Assembly (NCBI RefSeq): GCF_004886325.1 | Contig: NZ_QXFN01000001.1 | Span: forward strand, 806,001 to 870,000 | Source: Cellulomonas telluris | Lineage (GTDB): Bacteria > Actinomycetota > Actinomycetes > Actinomycetales > Cellulomonadaceae | DNA: 64,000 nucleotides | Direction: 5' to 3' | Part shown: piece after piece, positions 49,678 through 57,618 of the stretch | Layout of the letters: each line of letters opens with the position of its first letter | Numbering within the stretch: the stretch's first letter is position 1 | The notes under the pieces: generated by a model | Database searches by the model: none | Told to the model about the DNA's origin: nothing | The model's input: the letters and a program-made list of their open reading frames with translations, nothing else | Made by a program: the position numbers and the translations under genes

Positions 49678-50062
49678 CAACGGAGAAGGCGAGGAGAGCG
49701 TGTTCGCCGCGCTGGCGCACCGCTCGCGCCGGGACATCCTGCGTCACCTGCGCGCTCGCGACTTCGTGCGGGCGGGCGACATCGGGGACGCGCTCGGCAT
49801 CGGGCCCTCGACGTTGTCGGGGCACCTGCGCATGCTGCGCGCGGCGGGTCTCGTCGAGACCCGCCGGCGTGGGACCGAGATCCAGTACCGGCTGCAGATG
49901 ACCGTCCTCGACGAGGCGATCCTCCTGCTGCACGGGCTGCGCCCGGAGCGCGCCGACGCCGCGACCGACCCGCACGCGACCGACCCGCACGCCACGGACC
50001 CGCACGCGACCGACCCGCACCCCGGTGCCGCGGCCGTGCCCGACCCGCAGGGGGACCGATGA
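49667..50062 (+). CDS. ArsR-family regulator (SdpR-like)
   Basis: A 131-residue winged-helix repressor. The HTH domain (about 10-95) has F-A-A-L-A-H-R-S-R-R-D-I-L-R-H-L and the recognition segment G-P-S-T-L-S-G-H-L-R-M-L-R. No metal-binding cysteines are present. The tail (about 97-131) has four copies of A-T-D-P-H, which could bind metal through histidines or be a simple low-complexity tail. It overlaps the SdpI-like gene by ATGA. In Bacillus the SdpR-SdpI pair controls and confers immunity to a toxic peptide, and the same arrangement occurs here. Confidence 0.88.
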   Translation: MSRNNGEGEESVFAALAHRSRRDILRHLRARDFVRAGDIGDALGIGPSTLSGHLRMLRAAGLVETRRRGTEIQYRLQMTVLDEAILLLHGLRPERADAATDPHATDPHATDPHATDPHPGAAAVPDPQGDR

Positions 50063-50793
50063 CCGAGCACCCGCACGCAGACCGCGCCGTACCGCAGGAC
50101 CCCGGCCCGTGGTGGCGGACCCCGTGGCCGGGGGCCGCGCTGGTCGCCGTCGCCGTCCCCGTCATGGTCGTCGCGTCCGTGCTGGCGTGGCCCGACATGG
50201 CGGCGGAGGTCGTCACGCGCGAGGCCGGTGGCCGGCACGGCGCGAGCGTCGTCCCCCGGGAGGTGTCGGCGGCCCTGCTGCCCGCCACGCTCGTCGTCCT
50301 CACCGCCCTGTTCGCGGTCGTGCCCGGGCTCGACCAGCGGCTGCTCGGCCGCACGCCGCTGGCCCAGGACCGCTCGCCCGAACGAGCCCGTCGCGTGCTC
50401 GGCTGGACGCTCGCGGGCCTCGCGCCCGTCACGGTCGTGCTGCACCTCGGCGTGCTCGCGATGCACACGGGGGAGCCGTTCCCGCTCGACCGTGCCATGG
50501 GGGTGGCGCTCGGGCTGCTGCTCGTCGCACTCGGCGTCGGCCTGCCCCTCGCCGCACCCGGCGGGCGGTTCTCGGGACGCGCCGAGGGCTTCCGCGCGGC
50601 ACAGGGGCCGGCCTACCGCACGGCCGGGCTCCTCCTCGTCCTGGCCGGCGCCGTGACCGCCGTCGCCGCCGGCGCGGGAGCCTCGTGGGCGCCGGTGGTC
50701 GCCGTGGTCGGCACGGCGGTCGCGTTCGGCCAGGTCGTGCTGCGCGCCGGGCTCGGCGCGCTGACGCCCCGGCGCCCGTCGCACGACCGCTGA
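50059..50793 (+). CDS. SdpI-like membrane protein (possible peptide immunity)
   Basis: A 244-residue membrane protein with about six to seven helices. It has the layout of the DUF1648/SdpI family: an N-terminal helix with P-D-M-A-A-E-V-V, then P-R-E-V-S-A-A-L-L-P, and a C-terminal SdpI region with two to three helices. SdpI gives immunity to the SDP toxin in Bacillus subtilis and can sequester its repressor SdpR at the membrane. The coupled ArsR-type gene upstream makes the same logic likely. Its position next to the lanthipeptide operon suggests self-protection, but that link is inferred. Confidence 0.7.
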   Translation: MTEHPHADRAVPQDPGPWWRTPWPGAALVAVAVPVMVVASVLAWPDMAAEVVTREAGGRHGASVVPREVSAALLPATLVVLTALFAVVPGLDQRLLGRTPLAQDRSPERARRVLGWTLAGLAPVTVVLHLGVLAMHTGEPFPLDRAMGVALGLLLVALGVGLPLAAPGGRFSGRAEGFRAAQGPAYRTAGLLLVLAGAVTAVAAGAGASWAPVVAVVGTAVAFGQVVLRAGLGALTPRRPSHDR

Positions 50794-50805
50794 GCGGGAC
50801 GACGA

Positions 50806-50833
50806 CGGCCCCGGTGCCGGAGCACCGGGGCCG
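50806..50833. terminator. 12-bp hairpin after the SdpI-like gene
   Basis: CGGCCCCGGTGC and GCACCGGGGCCG flank a 4-base loop between the convergent SdpI-like and chemoreceptor genes. The left arm and its upstream flank match the hairpin at 56140. Confidence 0.65.
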
Positions 50834-50893
50834 CGTCGGTCCCCACCTCGCCGGTGCCGGGGTTCCGTGCGTCCGGCGCCGGCGACGCGCGGG

Positions 50894-52519
50894 TCAGACC
50901 GTGAAGCGTCCGACGAGCTCGTCGACGTGCTGGGAGTTGCGCGCCAGCTCCTCCGCCGCGGACCGCACCTGGCTGACGCTGCCGGCGGTGGACTGCGCGT
51001 TCTGCGCGATCGACCGGACGTTGTCGGCGATCGTCGTGACCCCGATCGCCGCCTCCGCCACGTTGCCGGCCATCGCGGACGTCGTAGCGCTCTGCTCCTC
51101 GACCGCGCCGGCGATGCTGCTCTGGTGGTCGTTGACCCGGCCGATCACCTCGGTGGTCGTGGTGATCGCGCCGACCGCGACCTGCACGTCGGCCTGGATC
51201 TGCGTGATCCGGGCCGTGATGTCGCCGGTCGCCTGAGCGGTCTGGTGGGCCAGCTCCTTCACCTCGCCGGCGACGACGGCGAAGCCCTTGCCGGCCTCGC
51301 CCGCCCGCGCGGCCTCGATGGTCGCGTTGAGCGCGAGCAGGTTGGTCTGCTCCGCGATCGAGCTGATGAGCGCGACGACGTCGCCGATGGCCGCGGACGA
51401 CTCGCCGAGGCGGCTGATCGTCGCGTTCGCCTCGTCGGTCGTGGCGACCGCGGTCCGGCCGGCGTCGCTCGCCTGCGACGCGCTGCGGGCGATCTCGTGG
51501 ATCGAGGCGCCCATCTGCTCGCTCGCGGCCGCGACGGTCTGGACGTTGGAGGAGACCTGCTCGGCGGCCGCGGCGGCGGTCTCCGCCTGCCGGGCGCCGT
51601 CCGTCGACTGCCGCGTCATCTCGGCGGCGACGGCGGCGAGCTCCTGGGCGGCGGCGGACGAGGTCGACGCGGTGTCCCCGATCTGGCGGACCAGCGTCGC
51701 GATGTTGCCCACGAACCGGTTGAAGACCCGCGCGAGCGCGCCGATCTCGTCCCGGCGGGACTCGTCCACCTGCTGCGTGAGGTCGCCGTCGCCGTCGGCG
51801 ATCTCCCGCAGGCGCTCGGTCAGCGCGTTGATGGGACGCGTGATGCCGCGCGTGAGGTACGTCGCGAGGCCGAGGACGAGGAGCACCGCGAGCAGCGTGC
51901 CGCCGACCACGACGGCCGCGGTGGTGTCGGCCGTGGCGTCCGCGGTCGCGGCGCGCTCGGTGAGCAGCGCCTCCTCGTCGGCGCGGATCTCGTCGAGCAG
52001 ACCGCGGATCTCGTCCATCACGACCTTGCCCTCGTCGGACAGCACGATCGCCGCGGCCGCCTCGAACCCCTGCTCGGAGCGCACGTCGATCGTCTGCTGC
52101 ATCTCGTCGAACTTGGCGGCGACGAGCGGCTGGAGCTCGGCCAGGCGCTCCTGCTGCACCGCGTTGTCGCTCGTCAGGTCCCGGACGGTCTCGAGGTGCT
52201 CCGCCACGGCGGTCCGTGCCTCGGTGTACGGGCCGAGGTAGTCGTCCTCACCGGTGATGAGGTACCCGCGCTGCCCGGTCTCGGCGTCCTTGAGGGAGGA
52301 CAGCACCGCGTCCGTGCCGCTGAGCACCTCGTGCGTGTGCTCCACCCAGCCGCTGTTCGTGACCAGCTCCCGGGTGTTGGTGAAGGACTCGTACCCGACG
52401 GCCGCCATCAGCACCAGCACGAGCGCGTAGCCGGCGGCGAGGCGTCGCCCGATGGTCCAGCTCCAGCTCCGGCGCCCGCGGCTGCCAGGGGCCGCCTCGG
52501 CGGTGCTCGCACTCGTCAT
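50894..52519 (-). CDS. Methyl-accepting chemotaxis protein with CHASE3 sensor
   Basis: A 541-residue chemoreceptor. The first membrane helix is at about 26-46. A CHASE3-type helical sensor (about 50-195) carries [16 protein letters not shown] second helix (about 203-225), a HAMP domain ([10 protein letters not shown]) and a long coiled coil follow. The signalling tip reads [28 protein letters not shown]. It lacks a C-terminal CheR/CheB docking pentapeptide. No other chemotaxis gene is nearby, so it must work with machinery encoded elsewhere. Confidence 0.95.
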   Translation of the reverse strand: MTSASTAEAAPGSRGRRSWSWTIGRRLAAGYALVLVLMAAVGYESFTNTRELVTNSGWVEHTHEVLSGTDAVLSSLKDAETGQRGYLITGEDDYLGPYTEARTAVAEHLETVRDLTSDNAVQQERLAELQPLVAAKFDEMQQTIDVRSEQGFEAAAAIVLSDEGKVVMDEIRGLLDEIRADEEALLTERAATADATADTTAAVVVGGTLLAVLLVLGLATYLTRGITRPINALTERLREIADGDGDLTQQVDESRRDEIGALARVFNRFVGNIATLVRQIGDTASTSSAAAQELAAVAAEMTRQSTDGARQAETAAAAAEQVSSNVQTVAAASEQMGASIHEIARSASQASDAGRTAVATTDEANATISRLGESSAAIGDVVALISSIAEQTNLLALNATIEAARAGEAGKGFAVVAGEVKELAHQTAQATGDITARITQIQADVQVAVGAITTTTEVIGRVNDHQSSIAGAVEEQSATTSAMAGNVAEAAIGVTTIADNVRSIAQNAQSTAGSVSQVRSAAEELARNSQHVDELVGRFTV

Positions 52520-52546
52520 CGGGGTTCTCCTTCGGGTGGTGCATCC

Positions 52547-52558
52547 GGGTGATCACCC
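52547..52558. promoter_or_regulatory. Perfect 12-bp palindrome upstream of the chemoreceptor gene
   Basis: GGGTGATCACCC lies 28 bases before the chemoreceptor ATG. It could be an operator. No regulator can be named. Confidence 0.35.
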
Positions 52559-52650
52559 CTCCCATCGGACGCACGTCGGACCCCGTGACGGTTCCGCGGT
52601 AGGGCGTGGGTCACGCGCGCACGGACCCCCGGCGGGGCCGGCCCTAGCGC

Positions 52651-53007
52651 CTACAGCGTGACGGCCACCAGCACCGCCGCGACCGCGAGCTCGGTCACGA
52701 GCGCGGCACGGCGGCGGCCCGGCCGCGCCGGGTCGAGGCCCGGCAGGCCCGGCCAGCGGCGCACCGTCCCCACCACCCCGGCCGCGACGAGCGCGACGAG
52801 CGCGAACCACAGCACGTCCGGCACGGCCTCCCACCGGGTCAGCGCACGGGCGAGCGCGACCAGTGCCACCGCCTCCGCGACGCCCGTGACCAGTGCCGCC
52901 CGGTCGCCCGGCCCGCCGGGTCGCTCCGGGCTGCGGCAGGTCTGCCACGCCCACGAGGCGACGAGCAGCAGGGGCACGAGGACGGTCGTCCACGCGAGGA
53001 TCACCAC
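52651..53007 (-). CDS. Small polytopic membrane protein
   Basis: A 118-residue protein with about four hydrophobic helices and no recognisable domain. The GTG at 53007 has GGAGGAGG seven bases upstream; the adjacent GTG at 53004 overlaps the stop of the serine hydrolase gene as GTGA. The overlap makes it the third gene of a regulator-hydrolase-membrane protein operon. I do not recognise the family. It may serve the hydrolase or be an independent membrane factor. Confidence 0.6.
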   Translation of the reverse strand: MVILAWTTVLVPLLLVASWAWQTCRSPERPGGPGDRAALVTGVAEAVALVALARALTRWEAVPDVLWFALVALVAAGVVGTVRRWPGLPGLDPARPGRRRAALVTELAVAAVLVAVTL

Positions 53008-54131
53008 GTCGGTCCCTCCTCCAGCAGGCGCAGGCCCACCTCGTCGACGGAGGCGGAGACGTCGGACAGCACCACGACGCCGCGGCCGGCCTCCCGGTCC
53101 AGCCCGACCCACGCGGCGAACCCTCCCGTGCGGCCGTTGTGCCACGTCACCGTCCGCCCGTCGGACGTGGTGCTCGTGACCCAGAAGTGGCCGATGCGGT
53201 CCTCGTCCAGGTCGGCGCGCGGCTCGAGGGCGTCGGTGCCGGGCGCGGTGCCGTCGAGGAGCGCCTGCACCAGCAGGGCGAGGTCGCCCGTGGTGGACCG
53301 CACCCCGCCGGCAGGCGCGAAGCCGTCCATGACCCACGGGGCGTGGGACCGGCCGGACGCGTCGGTGCCCGCCAGGAGCGGGTCGTCCGCCGGCGTGCGC
53401 GTCGGCGCGGTCGTGGCGTCCATGCCGAGCGGCCCGGTGAGGCGTGCGCGCAGCAGGTCCGGCCACGCCGTGCCGGCCGCCGCGGCGAGCGCCTGCCCGG
53501 CGAGGGCCGCACCGAGGTTGGAGTACTCGGGGCCGGGGTCGCCCACGCGGGCGTCGCGCGCGGCGGCCACGAGCGCGTCGACGCCGTAGCCGCCGTACGG
53601 GTTCGCGCCGCTGACGCCCGACCAGATGCTGCGCGCCGCCATCGCGAGGCCGCCCGGCATGCGGGGGAGCCCGGACGCGTGCGTCGCGAGCGACCCGAGC
53701 CGGACGTCGGCGGCGGGCGCGCCGTCCAGCGGCAGGTGCGCACCGAGCGGGTCCTCCAGCGCCACCTCGCCGCGCTCGACCGCGTCGGCGAGCAGCAGAC
53801 CCGTCAGGCCCTTGCTGACCGACCCGATCTCGAACACGGTGCTCTCGTCGGCGCCGAGCCCGGCGAACGTCGCCGTGCCGGCCTCGACGTGCGCGACCGC
53901 GAGGCGGTGCGCCGGCGTGCCGGCCACGGCCTCGCGCAGGGCCGCGGCGAGCGCCGGGTCGCCCGTGGTCCGCGGGTCCGGGGTCGGCGTGCGCGGGCGC
54001 ACCAGGACACCGACCACGAGGACGACCAGCGCGAGCGCGCCCGCCACGACGGCCTGCAGGCGGCTCGGCTGGCCGGCAGGGCGTGGCGCCGGCGGCGGCG
54101 CGGTCAGGGGTGCGGACGGCGGTGTGGTCAC
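53001..54131 (-). CDS. Serine hydrolase, class C beta-lactamase/esterase family
   Basis: A 376-residue membrane-anchored protein with one helix (about 27-46). The beta-lactamase/DD-peptidase fold has S-x-x-K in I-G-S-V-S-K-G, Y-x-N in P-E-Y-S-N-L-G and a late H-N-G-R-T-G-G in place of K-T-G. Such proteins are carboxypeptidases, esterases or beta-lactamases. The H-x-G triad fits the esterase or D-aminopeptidase side, so resistance should not be assumed. GGAGG lies five bases before the GTG start. It follows the HTH regulator gene and overlaps the next gene. Confidence 0.85.
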   Translation of the reverse strand: MTTPPSAPLTAPPPAPRPAGQPSRLQAVVAGALALVVLVVGVLVRPRTPTPDPRTTGDPALAAALREAVAGTPAHRLAVAHVEAGTATFAGLGADESTVFEIGSVSKGLTGLLLADAVERGEVALEDPLGAHLPLDGAPAADVRLGSLATHASGLPRMPGGLAMAARSIWSGVSGANPYGGYGVDALVAAARDARVGDPGPEYSNLGAALAGQALAAAAGTAWPDLLRARLTGPLGMDATTAPTRTPADDPLLAGTDASGRSHAPWVMDGFAPAGGVRSTTGDLALLVQALLDGTAPGTDALEPRADLDEDRIGHFWVTSTTSDGRTVTWHNGRTGGFAAWVGLDREAGRGVVVLSDVSASVDEVGLRLLEEGPTW

Positions 54132-54166
54132 GAGGGCCTCCGGGGCGTCGTGGACGTCTGTGGTGG

Positions 54167-54694
54167 TCAGCGCTCGCTGGCGGCGAGCACCGTGAGCAGC
54201 GGGACGACCCGCTCCGCGGGCACCTGGTACCGGCCCCCGTGGTGGCGCAGCCACCCGGCGGCGACCAGCTGGCGCAGGTGGTGGTAGACCTGCCCGGACG
54301 TGCCGGTGTCCTCCCGCGCGGTGAGCTCGGCGACCGTGCGCGTGCCCTGGACGACGGCCTGCAGCAGGGCCAGCCGGACCGGGTGCCCGAGCGCGCCGAG
54401 GGCCGCCGCGTGCGCCGTCCAGTCCGCGTCCAGCAGGTCGCCCGTGGTGCGGCCCCACTGCCACTCCGCCCGCCCGTCGGCGGTCTCCACGGTGCCCGCG
54501 AACAGGACCCCGCCGTCGCCGGGGACGAGGCGGCGCAGGGCGTGCAGGGCCCAGAAGCGGTCGTCGGGGTCGGCCGCGGGTGCCTGGTCGGCTGCGGCGT
54601 CCGTGGACGCGGCCGCGGACTCGAGGGCGGCGACCCGCTGCTCGAGCTGCTCGAGCCGGGTCCGGACGTCGGCGGGTGACGGATCGGTGGGCAC
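54167..54694 (-). CDS. ArsR-like winged-helix regulator
   Basis: A 175-residue regulator. A coiled-coil start, L-E-Q-L-E-Q-R-V-A-A-L-E-S, and an Ala/Asp-rich linker precede a domain resembling other actinobacterial HTH proteins. The winged helix (about 90-165) has L-G-H-P-V-R-L-A-L-L-Q-A-V and S-G-Q-V-Y-H-H-L-R-Q-L-V-A-A-G-W-L. It probably controls its own operon with the serine hydrolase. It starts at a GTG that follows a promoter with almost no leader. Confidence 0.85.
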   Translation of the reverse strand: MPTDPSPADVRTRLEQLEQRVAALESAAASTDAAADQAPAADPDDRFWALHALRRLVPGDGGVLFAGTVETADGRAEWQWGRTTGDLLDADWTAHAAALGALGHPVRLALLQAVVQGTRTVAELTAREDTGTSGQVYHHLRQLVAAGWLRHHGGRYQVPAERVVPLLTVLAASER

Positions 54695-54701
54695 GAGTAC
54701 G

Positions 54702-54730
54702 AAACTACGTAATCACGCTGACGCGTGCAA
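54702..54730 (-). promoter_or_regulatory. Leaderless promoter of the HTH-hydrolase operon
   Basis: On the minus strand TTGCAC and TAGTTT are separated by 17 bases, and the -10 ends seven bases before the GTG start at 54694. This is a good vegetative promoter for a leaderless mRNA. The palindromic core TACGTA between the two boxes could be the regulator's operator. Confidence 0.55.
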
Positions 54731-54757
54731 GGGTGGCGTCGGCGTGGAGCGCGCCGG

Positions 54758-55921
54758 TCAGGGCGACGGTCGCTCCGCCACCGTCCACCACGCCCGGTCG
54801 CCGGCCTCGCCCGTGCCGACCGGCAGCCGGTCCGGGCGGCCCCGCTCCACCCGCAGCGCGCGACCCGTCCCCGTGTGCACCAGGCGCACCCGGGACCCCG
54901 CGCGCCACGGTCCGCCGCCCTCGACGTCGACGCGCCACACGTCCTCGGCGTACGGCGCCAGCGCCGGACCGCTCGGCGCGAGGGTCAGCCGCTGCCCCGT
55001 GCCGGTGCGCGTGAGCCGCACACGGTCGCCGTCGCCCAGCCGCCGGCCGGCCGCCTCCTCGTCCCGCCGCGTGCCCGGGTCGTCCGCCGCCGCCACCGTC
55101 CACGCGGTGACGGGCCCGGGGGCGACGACGGCCGCCGTCCCGTGCGCGGCGAGCGCACGCCCGCTCCACACGTGCAGCAGCCCGAGCGCGTCCCCGGCGC
55201 GCACCGCGGCCGACGGCCGGCGCGACGCACCCGGCAGCTCCGGGGGGCGCCGCGACGCGTACGCGTGCCGGAAGAACCCGCGCCACCGGCGCCCGTCGGA
55301 CCCCACCCAGCCGTCCGGCGCGGGCACGAGCGTGACGTCCTCGCCGGGGTGGTTCGGGTCGAGCACGTGCAGGCGCAGGCGGCCCGACGCGTCGCGGTCG
55401 GCCCGGTGCGCGACGACCTGGTGGTTGTCGCCCGAGCGCAGGACGCCCCGGGCGACGACGAGCCCGAGGACGACCGGCCGGCCGGCGTGCAGGGACCGCA
55501 GCACCGACGGGACCTCCGCCCACGTCAGCGAGCGCACCCCGGTCAGCGGCGGCCGGTCCTCGTCGGGGAGCACCGACCACGTGAGGAACCGCAGCGCCGA
55601 CCACGAGCGGAACGAGTCGAGCTGGCGGCGCTGCAGCAGGTCGGCGACCAGGTGGCCGTCCGGCGGCACGCGTCCCGGGGCGAACAGGCGTGCGGGCCAG
55701 TGCGGCGCCGGGACACCCGCCCACAGGTGGTCCAGCGACGCGTACGACATGCCGCCGCAGCGGCCCGCGGTCGCGATGCGGGCGCCGGTCGGCAGGGTCG
55801 CGACCACGTTGACGAACCCGTTCGCGAACGCGAACGCGGCCGCCGCCGGGCCCTCGGGCTCCGCGCTCCCGGGCTCGGTGCTGTCGGGCTCGGCGTTCTC
55901 GGGCTCGGCGCTCCCGCTCAT
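54758..55921 (-). CDS. Papain-like (C39-type fold) protein with a C-terminal repeat domain
   Basis: A 387-residue protein. The first 25 residues are an E-P/S repeat. The central domain (about 35-215) looks papain-like: Cys in G-R-C-G-G-M-S-Y, His in D-N-H-Q-V-V-A-H and Asn/Asp in L-D-P-N-H-P-G. The C-terminal part (about 240-385) has repeated V-R-L-T-R-T-G-T-G and V-R-L-V-H-T-G-T-G strands, like MIR or beta-trefoil units. There is no signal peptide or membrane helix. GGAGG precedes the ATG. The role is unknown; it may be a peptidase or amidase-like protein acting on an unknown target. Confidence 0.6.
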   Translation of the reverse strand: MSGSAEPENAEPDSTEPGSAEPEGPAAAAFAFANGFVNVVATLPTGARIATAGRCGGMSYASLDHLWAGVPAPHWPARLFAPGRVPPDGHLVADLLQRRQLDSFRSWSALRFLTWSVLPDEDRPPLTGVRSLTWAEVPSVLRSLHAGRPVVLGLVVARGVLRSGDNHQVVAHRADRDASGRLRLHVLDPNHPGEDVTLVPAPDGWVGSDGRRWRGFFRHAYASRRPPELPGASRRPSAAVRAGDALGLLHVWSGRALAAHGTAAVVAPGPVTAWTVAAADDPGTRRDEEAAGRRLGDGDRVRLTRTGTGQRLTLAPSGPALAPYAEDVWRVDVEGGGPWRAGSRVRLVHTGTGRALRVERGRPDRLPVGTGEAGDRAWWTVAERPSP

Positions 55922-56064
55922 GGGCACCTCCAGCGCCTCCGTCCCCACCCGCACGTCGCCCTCGCGCCGCGCCGACCGACCGCCGACGAGCCTGCCACCG
56001 GCTCCCTCCGGGGGCATCCCCCGCGGGCGCCGGGACCCGGAGCCGGGACTCCGCGGCCGGTGAA

Positions 56065-56112
56065 CCCGGAGATCGTCAGCACCTCCGGGCGCCCGTGCTG
56101 ACGATCTCCGGG
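56065..56112. repeat. 18-bp perfect inverted repeat
   Basis: Arms 56065-56082 and 56095-56112 are exact complements around a 12-base GC-rich loop. It lies in the gap between the sugar-binding protein gene's 3' end and the papain-like gene's start. It could be a second terminator or a mobile-element scar. Confidence 0.55.
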
Positions 56113-56139
56113 GTCGTCGCACGGCGGGACCCGCGCGCA

Positions 56140-56180
56140 CGACGACGGCCCCGGTGCGCGGGGCACCGGGGCCGTCGTCG
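56140..56180 (-). terminator. 18-bp hairpin ending the sugar ABC operon
   Basis: Perfect arms 56140-56157 and 56163-56180 with a 5-base loop lie 35 bases after the stop of the solute-binding protein gene. It is a strong terminator for the importer operon. Confidence 0.75.
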
Positions 56181-56214
56181 GTCCCTACCTGGTCAGGCCC
56201 GTGGGCCGGGACGG

Positions 56215-57549
56215 TCAGCCGCCGATCGCGGTCTCGACCTCCTGCACGAACCGCTCGGCCGCCTCCTGCGGCGTCAGCGACCCGAACAGCACCTCCTGGT
56301 TGACGCGGCGGATGATCTCCGCGACCTCACCGGCGCCCACGGGCGGCACGGCGGGGCCGTCGACGATCTCGTCCTCGAGGTCGGCCAGGAACTCCGCGGC
56401 CTGCTTGTCGGTCTCGGCGAACTTGTCCTGCACCGCCGCGCGCACGTCGGTGTTGGCCGGCAGGCCGCGGTCGGACAGCAGGATCTCGCCGGCCGCCTCG
56501 TCGTTGAGCAGGAAGTCGACGAGCTGCGCCGCCGCCTCCGGGTGCTCGGAGCGGGCCGAGATCGAGTAGTACATCGCCGGCTTGAAGTACATGCCGGTGC
56601 GCTCGCCCTCGGACTCGCCGGGCACGCGCAGCAGCTGCAGCGGCCGGCCTGAGGCGCTCTGGATCGCGCTGAGCTGGTTCGACCAGAACCACGCCATCGC
56701 GCCCTTGTTCGTGCCGATGAGCGACTGCTCCGGCCCGCCGGCGTCCACCTCGACCGACGTCGCCGCGTCCGGCGTGCCGCCGCCGGCCTGCAGGTCGAGC
56801 GAGTGCTGCCACCACTCGGCCATCGTCTCCGGCTGGAAGCCGAGGGTGCCGTCCTCCGTGTAGAGCTGCTCGCCGCGCTGGCGGGCGAAGATCGAGAAGC
56901 CCGGCTCGTTGAAGCCGTAGTCCTGCGCGCCGCGGATCGTGCCGCCGCTCTTCGTGCTGATCTCGTTGGCGATCTCGACGTAGTCGTCCCACGTCCACGT
57001 CGTGTCGTCCGGCATCTCCACGCCCGCGTCCGCGAACGCCTGCGGGTCGGCGACGACGGAGTAGACGTTCACGCCGCTGGCGACGCCGTAGAGCTTGTCG
57101 TCGATGGTGCCGGAGGCGAGCACGTTGTCGTCGATCTTCGAGGTGTCGACGTCGAGCTCGTTGATGTCGGCCAGGACGCCGCGCGAGGCGTAGTCGGCGA
57201 GGAACCGCTCCTCCTGCGTGATGACGTCCGGGGCGTCGCCGCCCGCGACGCCGACCGCGAGCTTGTCGAAGTAGCTCGTCCAGTCGGTGTAGTCGGCCTC
57301 GACCGTGATGTGGGGGTACTTCTCCTCGAACGCGTCGATGACCTCCTGGGTCAGCGCGTGCCGGCTGTCGGAGCCCCACCACGACCAGCGGATCGTGACG
57401 GGCTCGTCGGAGTCGCCGCCGCCGCCCGTGGAGCCGCCGCCGGCGTCGCCGCCGGAGTTGCCGGCGCAGGCCGTGAGGACGAGGGCTCCGACGGCCAGGA
57501 ACGCTCCGGTGCGGAAGCGGTGGCGTCGACGCGGGGTGGGGGTGCGCAT
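56215..57549 (-). CDS. Sugar ABC transporter solute-binding lipoprotein
   Basis: A 444-residue lipoprotein. The signal peptide ends in the lipobox L-T-A-C (Cys28), followed by a Gly/Ser/Asp linker. The mature domain is a family 1 binding protein: I-R-W-S-W-W-G-S-D-S-R-H near the start, F-E-E-K-Y-P-H-I-T-V-E, and W-T-W-D-D-Y. The substrate is inferred to be an oligosaccharide, possibly pectin-derived given the PL11 genes. It is the last gene of the importer operon, after both permeases. No ATPase gene is here; such importers commonly share an MsmK-type ATPase encoded elsewhere. Confidence 0.93.
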   Translation of the reverse strand: MRTPTPRRRHRFRTGAFLAVGALVLTACAGNSGGDAGGGSTGGGGDSDEPVTIRWSWWGSDSRHALTQEVIDAFEEKYPHITVEADYTDWTSYFDKLAVGVAGGDAPDVITQEERFLADYASRGVLADINELDVDTSKIDDNVLASGTIDDKLYGVASGVNVYSVVADPQAFADAGVEMPDDTTWTWDDYVEIANEISTKSGGTIRGAQDYGFNEPGFSIFARQRGEQLYTEDGTLGFQPETMAEWWQHSLDLQAGGGTPDAATSVEVDAGGPEQSLIGTNKGAMAWFWSNQLSAIQSASGRPLQLLRVPGESEGERTGMYFKPAMYYSISARSEHPEAAAQLVDFLLNDEAAGEILLSDRGLPANTDVRAAVQDKFAETDKQAAEFLADLEDEIVDGPAVPPVGAGEVAEIIRRVNQEVLFGSLTPQEAAERFVQEVETAIGG

Positions 57550-57618
57550 GGCTCTCCTTGGGGTGGGCAGGACGGCGGTGTCCGTGCAGGGGCGGGGAGG
57601 GTGCGGGTGGTGCGGGTG

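Noticed and set aside
38158-50793. The lanthipeptide region as a recent genomic island
   Set aside because: No integrase, transposase, tRNA or att-like repeat flanks it, and base composition matches its neighbours.
53001-54131. Calling the serine hydrolase a beta-lactamase resistance gene
   Set aside because: Its third motif is H-x-G rather than K-T-G, and most such proteins are esterases or peptidases.
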